A DNA stretch of 64,000 bases from Allokutzneria multivorans (lineage in GTDB: Bacteria > Actinomycetota > Actinomycetes > Mycobacteriales > Pseudonocardiaceae), in contig NZ_BAABAL010000006.1 of NCBI RefSeq assembly GCF_039537405.1, positions 186,001-250,000 on the forward strand, in the 5' to 3' direction. The position numbers were made by a program, and so were the translations under genes. How positions within the stretch are numbered: position 1 is the first letter of the stretch; each line of letters begins with the position of its first letter. Below are positions 8,093-17,503 of the stretch, piece by piece. Under the pieces are notes generated by a model. That model had not been told where the DNA came from, ran no database searches, and worked only from the letters and a program-made list of their open reading frames with translations.

Positions 8093-9469
8093 GTGGCGAC
8101 CGCGACGACGGTGTTCAGCAGGGTGACGGTGCTCGCGCCGCAGACACGGATCGACGTGGCGTTGCCCTCCGACGTCGCGGTGGCCGACCTGCTGCCGAAG
8201 CTGCTGAACCTGGCGGGCCAGGCGACGCAGGACGGCGGCGCGCGGCACGGCGGGTGGTGCCTGGCCAAGCTCGGCGAGCCCCCGCTCGACCTCAGCCGCA
8301 CGCTGGCCTCGCTCGGCGTCGTCGACGGCGACCTGGTGCAGCTGCGCCGCCGCACCGAGAACCCGCCGCCCCCGCTCTACGACGACGTGGTCGACGCGAT
8401 AGCCGACGCCGAACCGGGCGGGCTGCGGCCGTGGACCAGCGACACCGCGCGCAGGCTCGGCAACACCGCCTGCGGCCTGGCCCTGGTCACCGCGGCCGTC
8501 GCCGTGCACCTCGCCGGAGGGCGCTTCCCGCTCGCCGCCGCCATCACCGCCGGGGTCGCCGCGCTCGTGGCCATCGCGGCGGGCTCGACGATCACCCGCG
8601 CGCAGCGCGCCCCCGACTCCGGCGTCGTCGTCGCGGCCGCGGGCGCGCTGCCCATGGCTTTCGTCTGCGGCCTGCACGCGGTGCCCGGCGCGCTCAGCCC
8701 CGCGAGCCTCGTGCTGGCCTTCGCGGCGGCCGGGGTCGTCTCGGTGATCAGCCTGCTCGTGCTCGGCAACGGGATCACCGTTTTCGTTGCTGGAGCGGGA
8801 ATCGGGAAGACCGGAGCCCTCGCGAGCCTCGTCGCGGCGTTCCTGCCCAACGCCGTTCCCGGCATCGCCGCGGGCACCGCGTCGATAGCGCTGGCCGCGC
8901 TGTCGGTGCTGCCGAGGCTGACCATCCAGCTCGCCAAGCTGCCGCTGCCGCACGTCCCCGGCAGCGCCGCCGAGCTCAAGGAGGACGACGAGTTCCCCGA
9001 CTACGCCGTCATCGAGCGCCGCGCGGGCCTCGCCCACCAGTACATGACCGGCATGCTCATCGCCTCCGGCGTCGTGGCGGCAGCGGGCGCGGTGCTCGCG
9101 GCAGGCGGCCCCTCGTGGTTCGGCCCGCTCTTCGGCGGAGTCGTCGCGGCCGTGCTCCTGCTGCGCGCCCGCACCTACGCCAACGGCGGCCAGGCCATCG
9201 CGCTGCTCGCGACCGGTTTGCTCACCGCGACCGGGCTCATGGTCGGCTGGCTGCTCCGCGCGAGCCCACTGCACCAGCTGCTGTGGGTCTTCGGCCTGCT
9301 CGTGGTCCTCGCCGCGACCGCCATCACCCTCGGCGTCGTGTTCCCGAAGCAGCGGTTCTCCCCCGTGCTGCGCCGTTCCGTCGATGTGGCCGAGGCCGTG
9401 CTCATCGCGTCCGTTCTGCCCCTCGCGCTCGCCGTGATGGACCTCTACAGCGTCGTCAGGCACCTCTGA
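8093..9469 (+). CDS. eccD: Type VII secretion integral membrane protein EccD
   Basis: The polytopic channel-type component of the ESX membrane complex. About 85 N-terminal residues form a ubiquitin-like (YukD-type) cytosolic domain ending in VVDGDLVQLRRR; the rest contains about eleven hydrophobic transmembrane segments. Of two GTG codons, the one at 8093 is preferred because AGGGGG at 8082-8087 sits five bases before it, while that site overlaps the GTG at 8087. The product is 458 residues. Its stop overlaps the mycP start (TGATG). Confidence 0.95.
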   Translation: MATATTVFSRVTVLAPQTRIDVALPSDVAVADLLPKLLNLAGQATQDGGARHGGWCLAKLGEPPLDLSRTLASLGVVDGDLVQLRRRTENPPPPLYDDVVDAIADAEPGGLRPWTSDTARRLGNTACGLALVTAAVAVHLAGGRFPLAAAITAGVAALVAIAAGSTITRAQRAPDSGVVVAAAGALPMAFVCGLHAVPGALSPASLVLAFAAAGVVSVISLLVLGNGITVFVAGAGIGKTGALASLVAAFLPNAVPGIAAGTASIALAALSVLPRLTIQLAKLPLPHVPGSAAELKEDDEFPDYAVIERRAGLAHQYMTGMLIASGVVAAAGAVLAAGGPSWFGPLFGGVVAAVLLLRARTYANGGQAIALLATGLLTATGLMVGWLLRASPLHQLLWVFGLLVVLAATAITLGVVFPKQRFSPVLRRSVDVAEAVLIASVLPLALAVMDLYSVVRHL

Positions 9470-10803
9470 TGCGCGCGCTCGCCACCATCGTCGGTGTCGT
9501 GGCGCTCGCCCAGCCCACCGCCGAGTTCACCCCCGTGCCGAGCTATCCCGCTCCCCCGCCCGTCACCTACGACATCGGGCAGCTGAAGGGGGACGCGAAG
9601 CCTGACGAGGTGTACGAGCAGGACAAGGTGTGCGTGGAAGGCCGGGCGAGCGGTGACCTCAGCGCCAAGCCATGGGGCCAAATGCACCTCAACTTCGAGC
9701 AGGCATGGCGGTTCGGTCGCGGTGACGGCCAGCTCGTCGCGGTGATCGACACCGGGGTGAACCGCCACCCACGCCTGGCCGGACGCCTGAGCGGTGGCGG
9801 TGACTACGTCGCGGGCAAGGACGGCACCGATGACTGCGACGGCCACGGCACGATGGTCGCGGGCATCATCGCCGCCGACGGCCCCGAGGGCGACCAGCCC
9901 AAGTCGGCGTTCAAGGGCGTCGCTCCCGGCGCTCGCATCCTGGCCATCCGCCAGTCCAGCAAGGCTTTCGGCAAGAAGGACAGCGGTTCGACCCGCGCGG
10001 GCACCCACTCCACGCTCGCGAAGGCGATCGTGCGGGCCGCGGACGCCGGAGCCGGGGTGATCAACATCTCCTCGGTGGTGTGCATGCCCGCCGGCTCCAA
10101 CTGGCCCGATGTGCAGGCAGCGGCCCGCTACGCCCGGGAGAAGAACTCGGTGGTCGTCGCGGCGGCGGGCAACGTCACCACCGCCGAGGGCAGCAACTGC
10201 GGCAGGCCCAACCGGCCCGACTCGGTGCAGACCGTGCCCACCCCGGCCTGGCTGGACGCGGACGTGCTGACCGTCGGCGCGATCAGCGAAGGAGGTGGGC
10301 CCGCGACCTTCACGATGGGCGGCCCGTGGGTGGACGTGGCGGCGCCCGGCACGAACAACACCTCGCTCGACCCCGGAACGGGCGCCAGCGGGCTGGCGAA
10401 CCGCTACGTCGAGGGCAACCAGCTCCACGACATCCAGGGCACGAGCTTCGCGGCGCCGTACGTGAGCGGGGTCGTCGCGCTGGTCCGCGCGAGGTACCCG
10501 CACCTCGACGCGACGCAGGTGATGGAGCGGATCAAGAAGACCGCGCGCCAGCCGCAGGGCAGGACGGGTCGGGACTTCCACATCGGCTACGGCATGGTCG
10601 ACCCGGTCGCGGCGCTGACCGCCGTGCTCCCGGAGGAGCAGGGCATCAACCCGCGCCCACCGCTGCGGTCCACGGTGGACATCGCACCCGCGACGCCCGC
10701 CGACCACCGCCCCCTGACCGTGGCGCTGGTCGGCTCAGGCATCGCCCTGGGCCTGCTGGCACTGACGCACCTGGCCGTCCGGGCCCGCCGCCGCACCACC
10801 TGA
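9469..10803 (+). CDS. mycP: Mycosin, subtilisin-like serine protease of the ESX system
   Basis: A membrane-anchored extracytoplasmic protease required for stability and function of ESX complexes. The 444-residue product has an N-terminal signal sequence, catalytic Asp94 (VIDTG), His126 (DGHGT) and Ser326 (GTSFAAP), oxyanion Asn235, and one C-terminal transmembrane helix near 415-436 followed by a basic tail. Cysteines 55, 123, 205 and 244 could form the two disulfides typical of mycosins. The ATG shares one base with the eccD stop. It converges with eccB, leaving a 9-bp gap. Confidence 0.96.
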   Translation: MRALATIVGVVALAQPTAEFTPVPSYPAPPPVTYDIGQLKGDAKPDEVYEQDKVCVEGRASGDLSAKPWGQMHLNFEQAWRFGRGDGQLVAVIDTGVNRHPRLAGRLSGGGDYVAGKDGTDDCDGHGTMVAGIIAADGPEGDQPKSAFKGVAPGARILAIRQSSKAFGKKDSGSTRAGTHSTLAKAIVRAADAGAGVINISSVVCMPAGSNWPDVQAAARYAREKNSVVVAAAGNVTTAEGSNCGRPNRPDSVQTVPTPAWLDADVLTVGAISEGGGPATFTMGGPWVDVAAPGTNNTSLDPGTGASGLANRYVEGNQLHDIQGTSFAAPYVSGVVALVRARYPHLDATQVMERIKKTARQPQGRTGRDFHIGYGMVDPVAALTAVLPEEQGINPRPPLRSTVDIAPATPADHRPLTVALVGSGIALGLLALTHLAVRARRRTT

Positions 10804-10812
10804 CCGGAATCC

Positions 10813-12339
10813 TCAGCCGCCCGCGCGCTCCTCGCGGGGGTCCTTGCGGCGCAGGATCTTCGAGTCGTCCAGCGGGACCGCGTCGAACACCCGCCGGGCC
10901 TCGCGCGGGTCGAGCCGAGGGCCTTCCGGCAGCAACCGCAGGATGCTCTCCGGCGCGGGCCAGTACGGCAGCGCGAGCCCGAGCCCCTCGGCCGTGCGCA
11001 CGTCGGGGATGCCGAACTTCACGCCGCGGTCGGAGACGAGCTGGATCGGCCCGGTGCTGAAGTCGTTCTCGGAGGTGGCCGCGCGCACCACGGCACCTCG
11101 GCCGGGCGGAAGGTAGAAGCCGTCGAGCGCTTCGCCGGAGCCGTCGGCCTGTGCGAGCTGCACGGGCTTCACCGTCTGCCCGAGGTTGTCGCCGACGGTG
11201 ACCGTCGAGGTCGCGCTGCCGTCCTTCGGCGTCCAGCTCAGGCAGGTCGTCGGCGCGCGCTCGATGCTCAGCACGGTCGGCGCGAATCTGGGGAAGTCCT
11301 TGACGTTCAAGGACTTCGCCGTCGTCCTGAGGTTGACCAGCTGCTGGGTCGCCATGTCCGGCCAGCCCGTCGTGGCCGTGGTGGCGCGGATCAGCTCGGC
11401 GACGGTCTCGGTGATCTCCTGCTTGCCGTCCTTGAGCAGCACGAAGAACTGGAAGTCGCCCCTGGCCCGCTCGGTGCGGACCACGGAGCCGACCTTGTGC
11501 TCGGTGCCGAACTCGGTGGCCTCACCGCGCTGCGGGATCTCCGGCGCGCGCAGCTCCGCGACCTCGGGGATGGCGTTGAGCAGGCCGCTGCTGACCTTGC
11601 GCGGCTTGTTCCCGGTCAGCCGGAAGGTCTCGCGGACCGCGGCGTTGCCCAGGTCCACCTTCGCCCGCACCGTCCCGGTCCCCTTCAGGCCCATGCCGTC
11701 GTCGGCGGAGAACACGAGGTAGCTCTGGCCGTTCGGCCCTGCCAGCAGCAGGCCCTCCCTCGGCCCCAGCCTGCGGCCCGGCGCGGCGGTCCCGGCGAGC
11801 ACCGTGGTGTGCAGCCCCGGCCGCTCGTCCGGGTCCGGCAGGTCGAGCTTGCGGAAGAGCTCGTCGCACACGGCCCATTCGGGTGAAACTCTCAGGTCTT
11901 TGTCGGGAAGTAGCTCGGGAGCGCCCGGAATTCCGGTGAATGCCCCCCTCGGCACATCGGTGAGCTTCGATTCGTCGACCCGCGACGGAGTTCCGGTCGC
12001 ACCGCCTCCGGTGGTCATCAGCAACAGCCGCGCCGAAGCCATGTTCGCCACCGGGATCAGCTGGCGCGGGTTCGAGGTCGCGACAAAAACCGCGCCGGTC
12101 TGCTCGCTGATCACGATGCCGTTATCCGGCAGGGTTCCTTTCGGCTTGATCAGGCCGTACACCAGGAATCCCAGAATGATCGAGACCGCGACGACGGCCC
12201 CGGCGGCGGTCGCCCGCATTTGGGTGCGCGCCGGTTCATGGACCATCACAGCGTCCTTGCGCACCAACGCGGACTCCATGCGGCGAACGACGAATCGATA
12301 CGCCTGCACCTGTGACTTGGTCGTGGGAGTTGAGGGCAT
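10813..12339 (-). CDS. eccB: Type VII secretion protein EccB
   Basis: The ESX component with a short cytosolic N-terminus, one transmembrane helix (about 43-64) and a large extracytoplasmic repeat domain. The N-terminal motif SQVQAYRFVVRRMESALV is diagnostic of the family. 508 residues, ATG start. Two extracytoplasmic cysteines (in EWAVCDE and TTCLSW) may pair. It is transcribed opposite to mycP, converging on it, which reproduces the mycobacterial ESX-4 order. The 102-bp gap to eccE must hold divergent promoters. Confidence 0.95.
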   Translation of the reverse strand: MPSTPTTKSQVQAYRFVVRRMESALVRKDAVMVHEPARTQMRATAAGAVVAVSIILGFLVYGLIKPKGTLPDNGIVISEQTGAVFVATSNPRQLIPVANMASARLLLMTTGGGATGTPSRVDESKLTDVPRGAFTGIPGAPELLPDKDLRVSPEWAVCDELFRKLDLPDPDERPGLHTTVLAGTAAPGRRLGPREGLLLAGPNGQSYLVFSADDGMGLKGTGTVRAKVDLGNAAVRETFRLTGNKPRKVSSGLLNAIPEVAELRAPEIPQRGEATEFGTEHKVGSVVRTERARGDFQFFVLLKDGKQEITETVAELIRATTATTGWPDMATQQLVNLRTTAKSLNVKDFPRFAPTVLSIERAPTTCLSWTPKDGSATSTVTVGDNLGQTVKPVQLAQADGSGEALDGFYLPPGRGAVVRAATSENDFSTGPIQLVSDRGVKFGIPDVRTAEGLGLALPYWPAPESILRLLPEGPRLDPREARRVFDAVPLDDSKILRRKDPREERAGG

Positions 12340-12441
12340 TCTCGTTTGCTGCTCTCCACTGCGCGGTAGCGTTACGGCCCGGTGCCTATTGGCCCGAGTG
12401 GCACCCTACTGGCAGCCAGCGCGGGGAGAGACCGAACCGGA

Positions 12442-13698
12442 ATGTCCGTGACAACGAACCCCACCGCGCCCCCTGCCGTCCTCAGGGCGCGGCGGCGCAC
12501 GGTGGGCGCGAGCCTGGGCGCGCTGCCCGTCGCCAACCTCGTCGTCTTCCAGGTCGGTGCCGGGCTCGGGCTGCTCCTGCTGACGGTGAACGGCGCGCTG
12601 CTGCCCGTGGCCGCCGGGATCGCGGTCCTCGGCCTGCTGGTGGCGGCCGCGCGGTGGAACGGCCGCTGGCTGACGCAGTGGATCGCGCTCACCGCCCGCT
12701 ACTCCTTCCGCTCCCACCTGCGCACCGCGCGCCAGTCCGCGGACGCGCAGCCGGAGCCGGAGCGGACGACGCTGGGCGCGGAGGACCGCAGGGTCGCGCT
12801 GCTCCGGCTCGCCGTCCCGGACCTGGTGGTCGCACAGGCCACCGACCACGACCGCAACCCGATCGGCCTGGCGTGGCACGAGGGCACCTGGACCGCGGTC
12901 CTGCTCGTCGACCCTGCCCCCGGACTGATCACCAAGGTCGGCAGCACGCCCAACCTGCCGCTGTCCGCGCTCGTGCCGTGCCTGGAGGACCGGGGCGTCG
13001 TGCTCGACTCCATCCAGGTCATCTCCCACTGCTACCCGGGAAGCGCGGCGCTACCGGCGACCTCGCCCGCCCTGGCCTCTTACCTGGAAGTCCTCGGTCC
13101 GCTGCCGACCGCGGCGCGGCGCACCACCTGGGTGGCCGTGCGACTGGACCCGCAGCGCTGCCTCTCCGCGATCCGCGAGCGCGGCGGTGGCGTCGTCGGC
13201 GCCCACCGCGCGTTGCTCGGAGCGCTGTCGCGGGTGGGGAACGCCTTGGCCGCCAAGGGGGTTCAGACGCGCCCGCTGGACACCGACGAACTGCTGCGCG
13301 CCGGGATCTCCGCCGCCGAACTCACCACCTCCGTCGGCAACTCGGACCCGGTGCAGCTCCGCGAGCGCTGGACCGGGGTCACCGCCGCCGGAGTCGGCCA
13401 CGCCAGCTACGCGGTCACCGGCTGGCCGAGCAAGGGCGGCCAGGCCAGCCTGAACGCGCTGACCGGTGTGCGCGCGCTGTCGGCGACCGTGTCCGTGGCG
13501 ATCTCGCCGAGCGACGAGGACGGCAACGTGGGCCTGCGCGGCCTGGCTCGGGTCAGCGCCCGCACACCGAAGGAACTGGAACAGGCCGACGAGCGGCTGC
13601 AGACGATCAGTGAGCGGCTCGGCCTGTCGCTGACCCCGCTGCGCGGTGTGCAGCTCGCCGGGTTCGCCGCCTCGCTGCCGCTCGGAGGAAACACATGA
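12442..13698 (+). CDS. eccE: Type VII secretion protein EccE
   Basis: A peripheral subunit of the ESX membrane complex. The 418-residue product has two closely spaced transmembrane helices (about 29-50 and 51-71) followed by a soluble domain, the EccE layout. The ATG at 12442 is chosen because the residues before it do not look like the family and GGGGAG lies 12 bases upstream. It is divergent from eccB. Many mycobacterial ESX-4 loci lack eccE, so its presence makes this a complete locus. The stop overlaps the next gene as ATGA. Confidence 0.88.
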   Translation: MSVTTNPTAPPAVLRARRRTVGASLGALPVANLVVFQVGAGLGLLLLTVNGALLPVAAGIAVLGLLVAAARWNGRWLTQWIALTARYSFRSHLRTARQSADAQPEPERTTLGAEDRRVALLRLAVPDLVVAQATDHDRNPIGLAWHEGTWTAVLLVDPAPGLITKVGSTPNLPLSALVPCLEDRGVVLDSIQVISHCYPGSAALPATSPALASYLEVLGPLPTAARRTTWVAVRLDPQRCLSAIRERGGGVVGAHRALLGALSRVGNALAAKGVQTRPLDTDELLRAGISAAELTTSVGNSDPVQLRERWTGVTAAGVGHASYAVTGWPSKGGQASLNALTGVRALSATVSVAISPSDEDGNVGLRGLARVSARTPKELEQADERLQTISERLGLSLTPLRGVQLAGFAASLPLGGNT

Positions 13699-14426
13699 CC
13701 GCACGCGGCAGGATGCTGGAGAACAAGGCTGCCGACCTCGGCGTCGCCCCGGAGTTCACCGTGTCGCCGGAGATGCTCGACGCGATCAGCCCCTCCGGCG
13801 ACCGCGGCGGCATGGTGCTCGGTTGCGGCGCGCAGGGCGAGCCACTGTCGGTTTCGGTGCTGCGCAACGCACCTACGCGCATCGCGCTCGTCGGCGGGCT
13901 GTACCTGGCGCGCCAAGTGGCGATGCGGGCGATGGCAACGGGAGCCTGGGTCGTCGTCGCCACCGGACGACCTGCCGCGTGGCACGCCCTGACGAGGGCC
14001 GCCGGCCAGGGCCCCGACGGGCGCCCGGTGCCGCTGGTGCAGATCCGCAGGCTCACGCCGGTCGAGCTGCCCCGAGGTTCCGAGGACGGCCCGCTGCTCG
14101 TCGTGCACGACGGCACCGCGGTCCCCCAGGAGCTGTTCCCGCCGCGTTCTCCTTGGCAGACAACGCTTTACGTGCTCCCCTACCTGCACCCGCAGGCGGC
14201 GTCCACGGTGACCGGAGCCGACCTGGCACTGATCCAGCGGCTCCCCGTCGGCCAGGCCCAGCTCGCCGGGCGGATGTGGAACCTGCCGCCGAACCTGGTC
14301 CAGCAGCTGACCGCCCTCGGCGACGACCGGGTGGTCGCGGTCGGCCCGAACCTGTGGCTGCCCATCCGGTTGATCACCACGCCCAGTGAGCAGCAGCTGC
14401 TCGGCCCCATCCGCAGGGGCGACTGA
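13695..14426 (+). CDS. Unrecognised protein encoded with eccE
   Basis: 243 residues, translationally coupled to eccE (ATGA overlap) with GGAGGAA at 13684-13690 as ribosome-binding site. I see no signal peptide, no transmembrane helix and no familiar catalytic motif. Residues 58-110 (NAPTRIALVGGLYLARQVAMR and following) look like an alpha/beta fold without a P-loop; the C-terminal half is rich in Pro, Leu and Gln. Tight coupling suggests a cytosolic partner of the ESX machine, perhaps a chaperone or an accessory of EccE. No function is claimed. Confidence 0.8.
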   Translation: MTARGRMLENKAADLGVAPEFTVSPEMLDAISPSGDRGGMVLGCGAQGEPLSVSVLRNAPTRIALVGGLYLARQVAMRAMATGAWVVVATGRPAAWHALTRAAGQGPDGRPVPLVQIRRLTPVELPRGSEDGPLLVVHDGTAVPQELFPPRSPWQTTLYVLPYLHPQAASTVTGADLALIQRLPVGQAQLAGRMWNLPPNLVQQLTALGDDRVVAVGPNLWLPIRLITTPSEQQLLGPIRRGD

Positions 14427-14574
14427 CGTTTCAGGACCCGAACGGTTCCACCGCACTTCTCCAATTCTGTCAATCACCCCTTCAGACGAAGATCATCCGT
14501 TTCATCTCAGCGCAAACCCCCTTGCCCCTAGGGTCGCTCCCGTCATTGATCAACATTCTGAGGGGAATGACCTG

Positions 14575-14907
14575 ATGCGCAAGATCCTCGGCCTGGCGCT
14601 GCCGCTGTTCGCGGTGCTGGGCATGACCGCCGTCGCCGCGCCGAGCGCGTCGGCCGCGCAGTGCGGCTGGTACACCGAAGGCCGTACCGGCTACCACAAG
14701 CACTGCGGCGGCACGTTCATCCTGGTGAAGGCGCGGTGGGACACCGGGTTCACCTACAACACCTGCCAGGGGCCGTGGAGCACGATCCCGTTCTACCCGG
14801 ACGGTGACCACGTGCAGACCGGCGCGTGGTACGTGAAGACTCCGCCGAGGGTGCTCACCGATGTTGGCGGCAACAAGTTCTGCAGCGCTTCACAGCCGCA
14901 GGACTGA
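14575..14907 (+). CDS. Small secreted cysteine-containing protein
   Basis: A 110-residue precursor with a clear Sec signal peptide: MRK, a hydrophobic stretch, and cleavage probably after SASAA near residue 28. The mature part is about 80 residues with four cysteines (in QCGWY, KHCGG, NTCQG and KFCSA), Trp and Tyr rich, which suggests a disulfide-stabilised extracellular fold. It resembles small secreted proteins annotated as DUF6355 in actinomycetes, but I cannot confirm this. ATG at 14575 with AGGGG about ten bases upstream. It stands alone between the ESX locus and convergent truA. Confidence 0.8.
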   Translation: MRKILGLALPLFAVLGMTAVAAPSASAAQCGWYTEGRTGYHKHCGGTFILVKARWDTGFTYNTCQGPWSTIPFYPDGDHVQTGAWYVKTPPRVLTDVGGNKFCSASQPQD

Positions 14908-14920
14908 TCACCGACCGAGG

Positions 14921-15796
14921 TCATCCGCCGAGGACGCGTACTCGGCGGGTGACCTCCGCGCGCTGCGCGAGCTGGTCATCGGCCGGATAGTCCACTGCCA
15001 CGAGGGAAAGCCCGTGCGCGGGGGCCACGACGACCGAGCTCGCCCGCACGGTGGAGCTCAGCAGCGTCCCGGGCCACTCCGGCCCCTTGCGACCGTCCCC
15101 CACCGCGAGCAGCGCGCCGACGAGGCTGCGCACCATCGAATGGCAGAAGGCGTCGGCGGAGACGTGCGCGACGAGCTCTTCACCGTCAGCGAGCCACTCC
15201 AAGCGCTGTAGCTGACGCACGGTCGTCGCGCCGTCCCTGCGCTTGCAGAACGCCGCGAAGTCGTGCTCCCCCAACAACAACCGCGCCGCCTCGTTCATCG
15301 CGGCCACGTCGAGCCGACGCGGCCACGCGACCACCTCACGGGCGCGCAGCGGAGCGGCACCGTACTCGGCGGCGGTCACGCGGTACTCGTAGTGCCGCCG
15401 CAGCGCACCGAAGCGCGCGTCGAACTCCAGCGGCACCTCGCGGATCGAGTAGACCCGCACGTCCGGCGGCAGCAGCCGGGCCAGCCTGCGCACCAGACCG
15501 TCCACTTCGGACGGATCGGCGGAGTCGAAGTGGGCGACCTGGCCGGTGGCGTGCACGCCGGCGTCGGTCCGCCCCGCGACGGTGAGCTGGACGTCGCGCC
15601 GCGTCAGCAGCGACAGCGCGTCCTCCAGCACCCCGCACACGGTGCGCCTGCCGGGCTGCCGCGCCCAGCCTGAGAAATCGGTGCCGTCGTAGCCCAGGTC
15701 CAGCCGGAACCGGTGCGGCCCCTGGACGCGGACGAGCCCGCCGCCCTCCTGTGCGGAGGAAGCGGCGGGCTCGCCGGACTGGGAACCAGTCGTCAC
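14921..15796 (-). CDS. truA: tRNA pseudouridine(38-40) synthase TruA
   Basis: Converts uridines 38-40 of the tRNA anticodon stem to pseudouridine. The catalytic aspartate lies in GRTDAGVHA (about residues 75-83), and the family N-terminal motif DLGYDGTDFSGWARQ is present. The 291 residues include an extra head of about 27 residues before the domain; GTG in VRVQGPHRF is an alternative start. The assigned GTG overlaps the rplQ stop (GTGA). The order rpoA-rplQ-truA is widely conserved. The gene ends 13 bp from the convergent secreted-protein gene. Confidence 0.95.
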   Translation of the reverse strand: MTTGSQSGEPAASSAQEGGGLVRVQGPHRFRLDLGYDGTDFSGWARQPGRRTVCGVLEDALSLLTRRDVQLTVAGRTDAGVHATGQVAHFDSADPSEVDGLVRRLARLLPPDVRVYSIREVPLEFDARFGALRRHYEYRVTAAEYGAAPLRAREVVAWPRRLDVAAMNEAARLLLGEHDFAAFCKRRDGATTVRQLQRLEWLADGEELVAHVSADAFCHSMVRSLVGALLAVGDGRKGPEWPGTLLSSTVRASSVVVAPAHGLSLVAVDYPADDQLAQRAEVTRRVRVLGG

Positions 15797-16302
15797 TTCT
15801 CGGTCTTGTCCTCGGCCTTGGCCTCGGTCTCGACGGTCTCGGTCTCGGCGACCTCGACGGCCTCAGCGGCCGGGGCCGCCTCGGTCTTCTTCTCGTCCTT
15901 GGCGAACTTGGTGCCGCGAGCGGCGTTCGCCTCGGCGGTGACGGTGCGCTCGGTGATGAGCTCGATCACGGCCATGGCCGCGTTGTCGCCCTTGCGAGGC
16001 ATCGTCTTGGTGATGCGGGTGTAGCCGCCTGCGCGCTCGGCGAAGTGCGGGCCGATCTCCGCCATCAGCTTGTGCACGATGTCCTTGTCGCGGATCAGCT
16101 TCATGATCTCGCGACGGTTGTGCAGGTCACCGCGCTTGGCCTTGGTGATCAGGCGCTCGGCGTACGGCCGCAGCCTGCGGGCCTTCGCCTCGGTGGTGGT
16201 GATCCGACCGTGCTCGAACAGCGACGTGGCCAGGTTGGCCAGCATCAGCCGCTGGTGGGCCGGCGACCCACCGAGCCGGGCACCCTTGGTGGGCGTGGGC
16301 AT
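15793..16302 (-). CDS. rplQ: 50S ribosomal protein L17 with acidic C-terminal tail
   Basis: A large-subunit protein near the exit tunnel. The L17 domain occupies about residues 1-120 (MPTPTKGARLGGSPAHQRLML at the start). Beyond residue 130 is an extra tail rich in Ala, Glu and Val, ending EAKAEDKTEK, so the protein is 169 residues. It is 61 bp downstream of rpoA and coupled to truA. Confidence 0.96.
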   Translation of the reverse strand: MPTPTKGARLGGSPAHQRLMLANLATSLFEHGRITTTEAKARRLRPYAERLITKAKRGDLHNRREIMKLIRDKDIVHKLMAEIGPHFAERAGGYTRITKTMPRKGDNAAMAVIELITERTVTAEANAARGTKFAKDEKKTEAAPAAEAVEVAETETVETEAKAEDKTEK

Positions 16303-16363
16303 GTCTTGCTCCTCTTGAGATCAAGCCGCGCGACGCCGCTGCGGGCGCTCGCGGTGAGCAGCT

Positions 16364-17413
16364 CTACAGCTGCTCGGTCTCGGCGTAGTCGTGGCCATCG
16401 TCGTTGCCGTGGTCGACCCCTGCGGACCAGCCCTCGGAGGCGTAGTCCGCCGCGGCGGCCGACGGGTCGAACCCGGGCGGGCTGTCCTTGAGCGCGAGCC
16501 CGAGGCCGGCCAGCTTCAGCTTGACCTCGTCGATCGACTTGGCGCCGAAGTTCCGGATGTCCAGCAGGTCAGCCTCGCTGCGCGACACGAGCTCACCCAC
16601 GGTGTGGATGCCCTCGCGCTTGAGGCAGTTGTAGGACCGGACGGTGAGGTCCAGGTCCTCGATCGGCATCGCGAACGCGGCGATGGTGTCCGCCTCCGCG
16701 GGAGACGGGCCGATCTCGATGCCCTCGGCGTCCACGTTGAGCTCGCGGGCCAGCCCGAAGAGCTCGACGAGGGTCTTGCCCGCGGAGGCCACCGCGTCCC
16801 TCGGGGTGATCGAGGGCTTGGTCTCCACGTCCAGGATCAGCTTGTCGAAGTCCGTGCGCTGCTCGACACGGGTGGCCTCGACCTTGTACGTCACCTTCAG
16901 CACCGGCGAGTAGATCGAGTCGACCGGGATGCGGCCGATCTCGGCACCGGCCTGCTTGTTCTGCATCGCCGGGACGTAGCCGCGACCGCGCTCGACGACG
17001 AGCTCGATCTCCAGCTTGCCCTTCCCGTTGAGGGTGGCGATGTGCAGGTCGGGGTTGTGCACCGTCACGCCCGCGGGCGGGACGATGTCGCCGGCGGTGA
17101 CCTCGCCGGGGCCCTGCTTGCGCAGGTACATCGTCACCGGCTCGTCCTCCTCGGAGCTGACGACCAGCTCCTTGAGGTTGAGGATGATGTCGGTGACGTC
17201 CTCCTTCACACCGGGGACCGTAGTGAACTCGTGCAGCACACCGTCGATGCGGATGCTGGTCACCGCGGCGCCCGGGATGGACGACAGGAGGGTCCTGCGC
17301 AGGGAGTTGCCGAGCGTGTAGCCGAAGCCCGGCTCCAGCGGCTCGATGACGAAGTGGGACCGCGTGTCGTTGACCGAGTCCTCGGCCAGCGACGGGCGCT
17401 GAGAGATAAGCAC
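16364..17413 (-). CDS. rpoA: RNA polymerase subunit alpha
   Basis: Alpha subunit: the N-terminal domain (1-230) dimerises and nucleates the core enzyme, and the C-terminal domain (about 245-315, with TVGELVSRSEADLLDIRNFG) contacts UP elements and activators. 349 residues, GTG start at 17413. The motif LGNSLRRTLLSSIPGAAV is typical. A negatively charged C-terminal tail ends YAETEQL. It lies 170 bp downstream of rpsD; that gap contains two hairpins. Confidence 0.98.
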   Translation of the reverse strand: MLISQRPSLAEDSVNDTRSHFVIEPLEPGFGYTLGNSLRRTLLSSIPGAAVTSIRIDGVLHEFTTVPGVKEDVTDIILNLKELVVSSEEDEPVTMYLRKQGPGEVTAGDIVPPAGVTVHNPDLHIATLNGKGKLEIELVVERGRGYVPAMQNKQAGAEIGRIPVDSIYSPVLKVTYKVEATRVEQRTDFDKLILDVETKPSITPRDAVASAGKTLVELFGLARELNVDAEGIEIGPSPAEADTIAAFAMPIEDLDLTVRSYNCLKREGIHTVGELVSRSEADLLDIRNFGAKSIDEVKLKLAGLGLALKDSPPGFDPSAAAADYASEGWSAGVDHGNDDGHDYAETEQL

Positions 17414-17503
17414 TGACTGTTCCCTTTCCTACCGGTGACCGCTATATGACACCGAGAGAAATGACGCACCGGGGACCAGGCGGACCTGGAGGACCGGCAG
17501 AGC

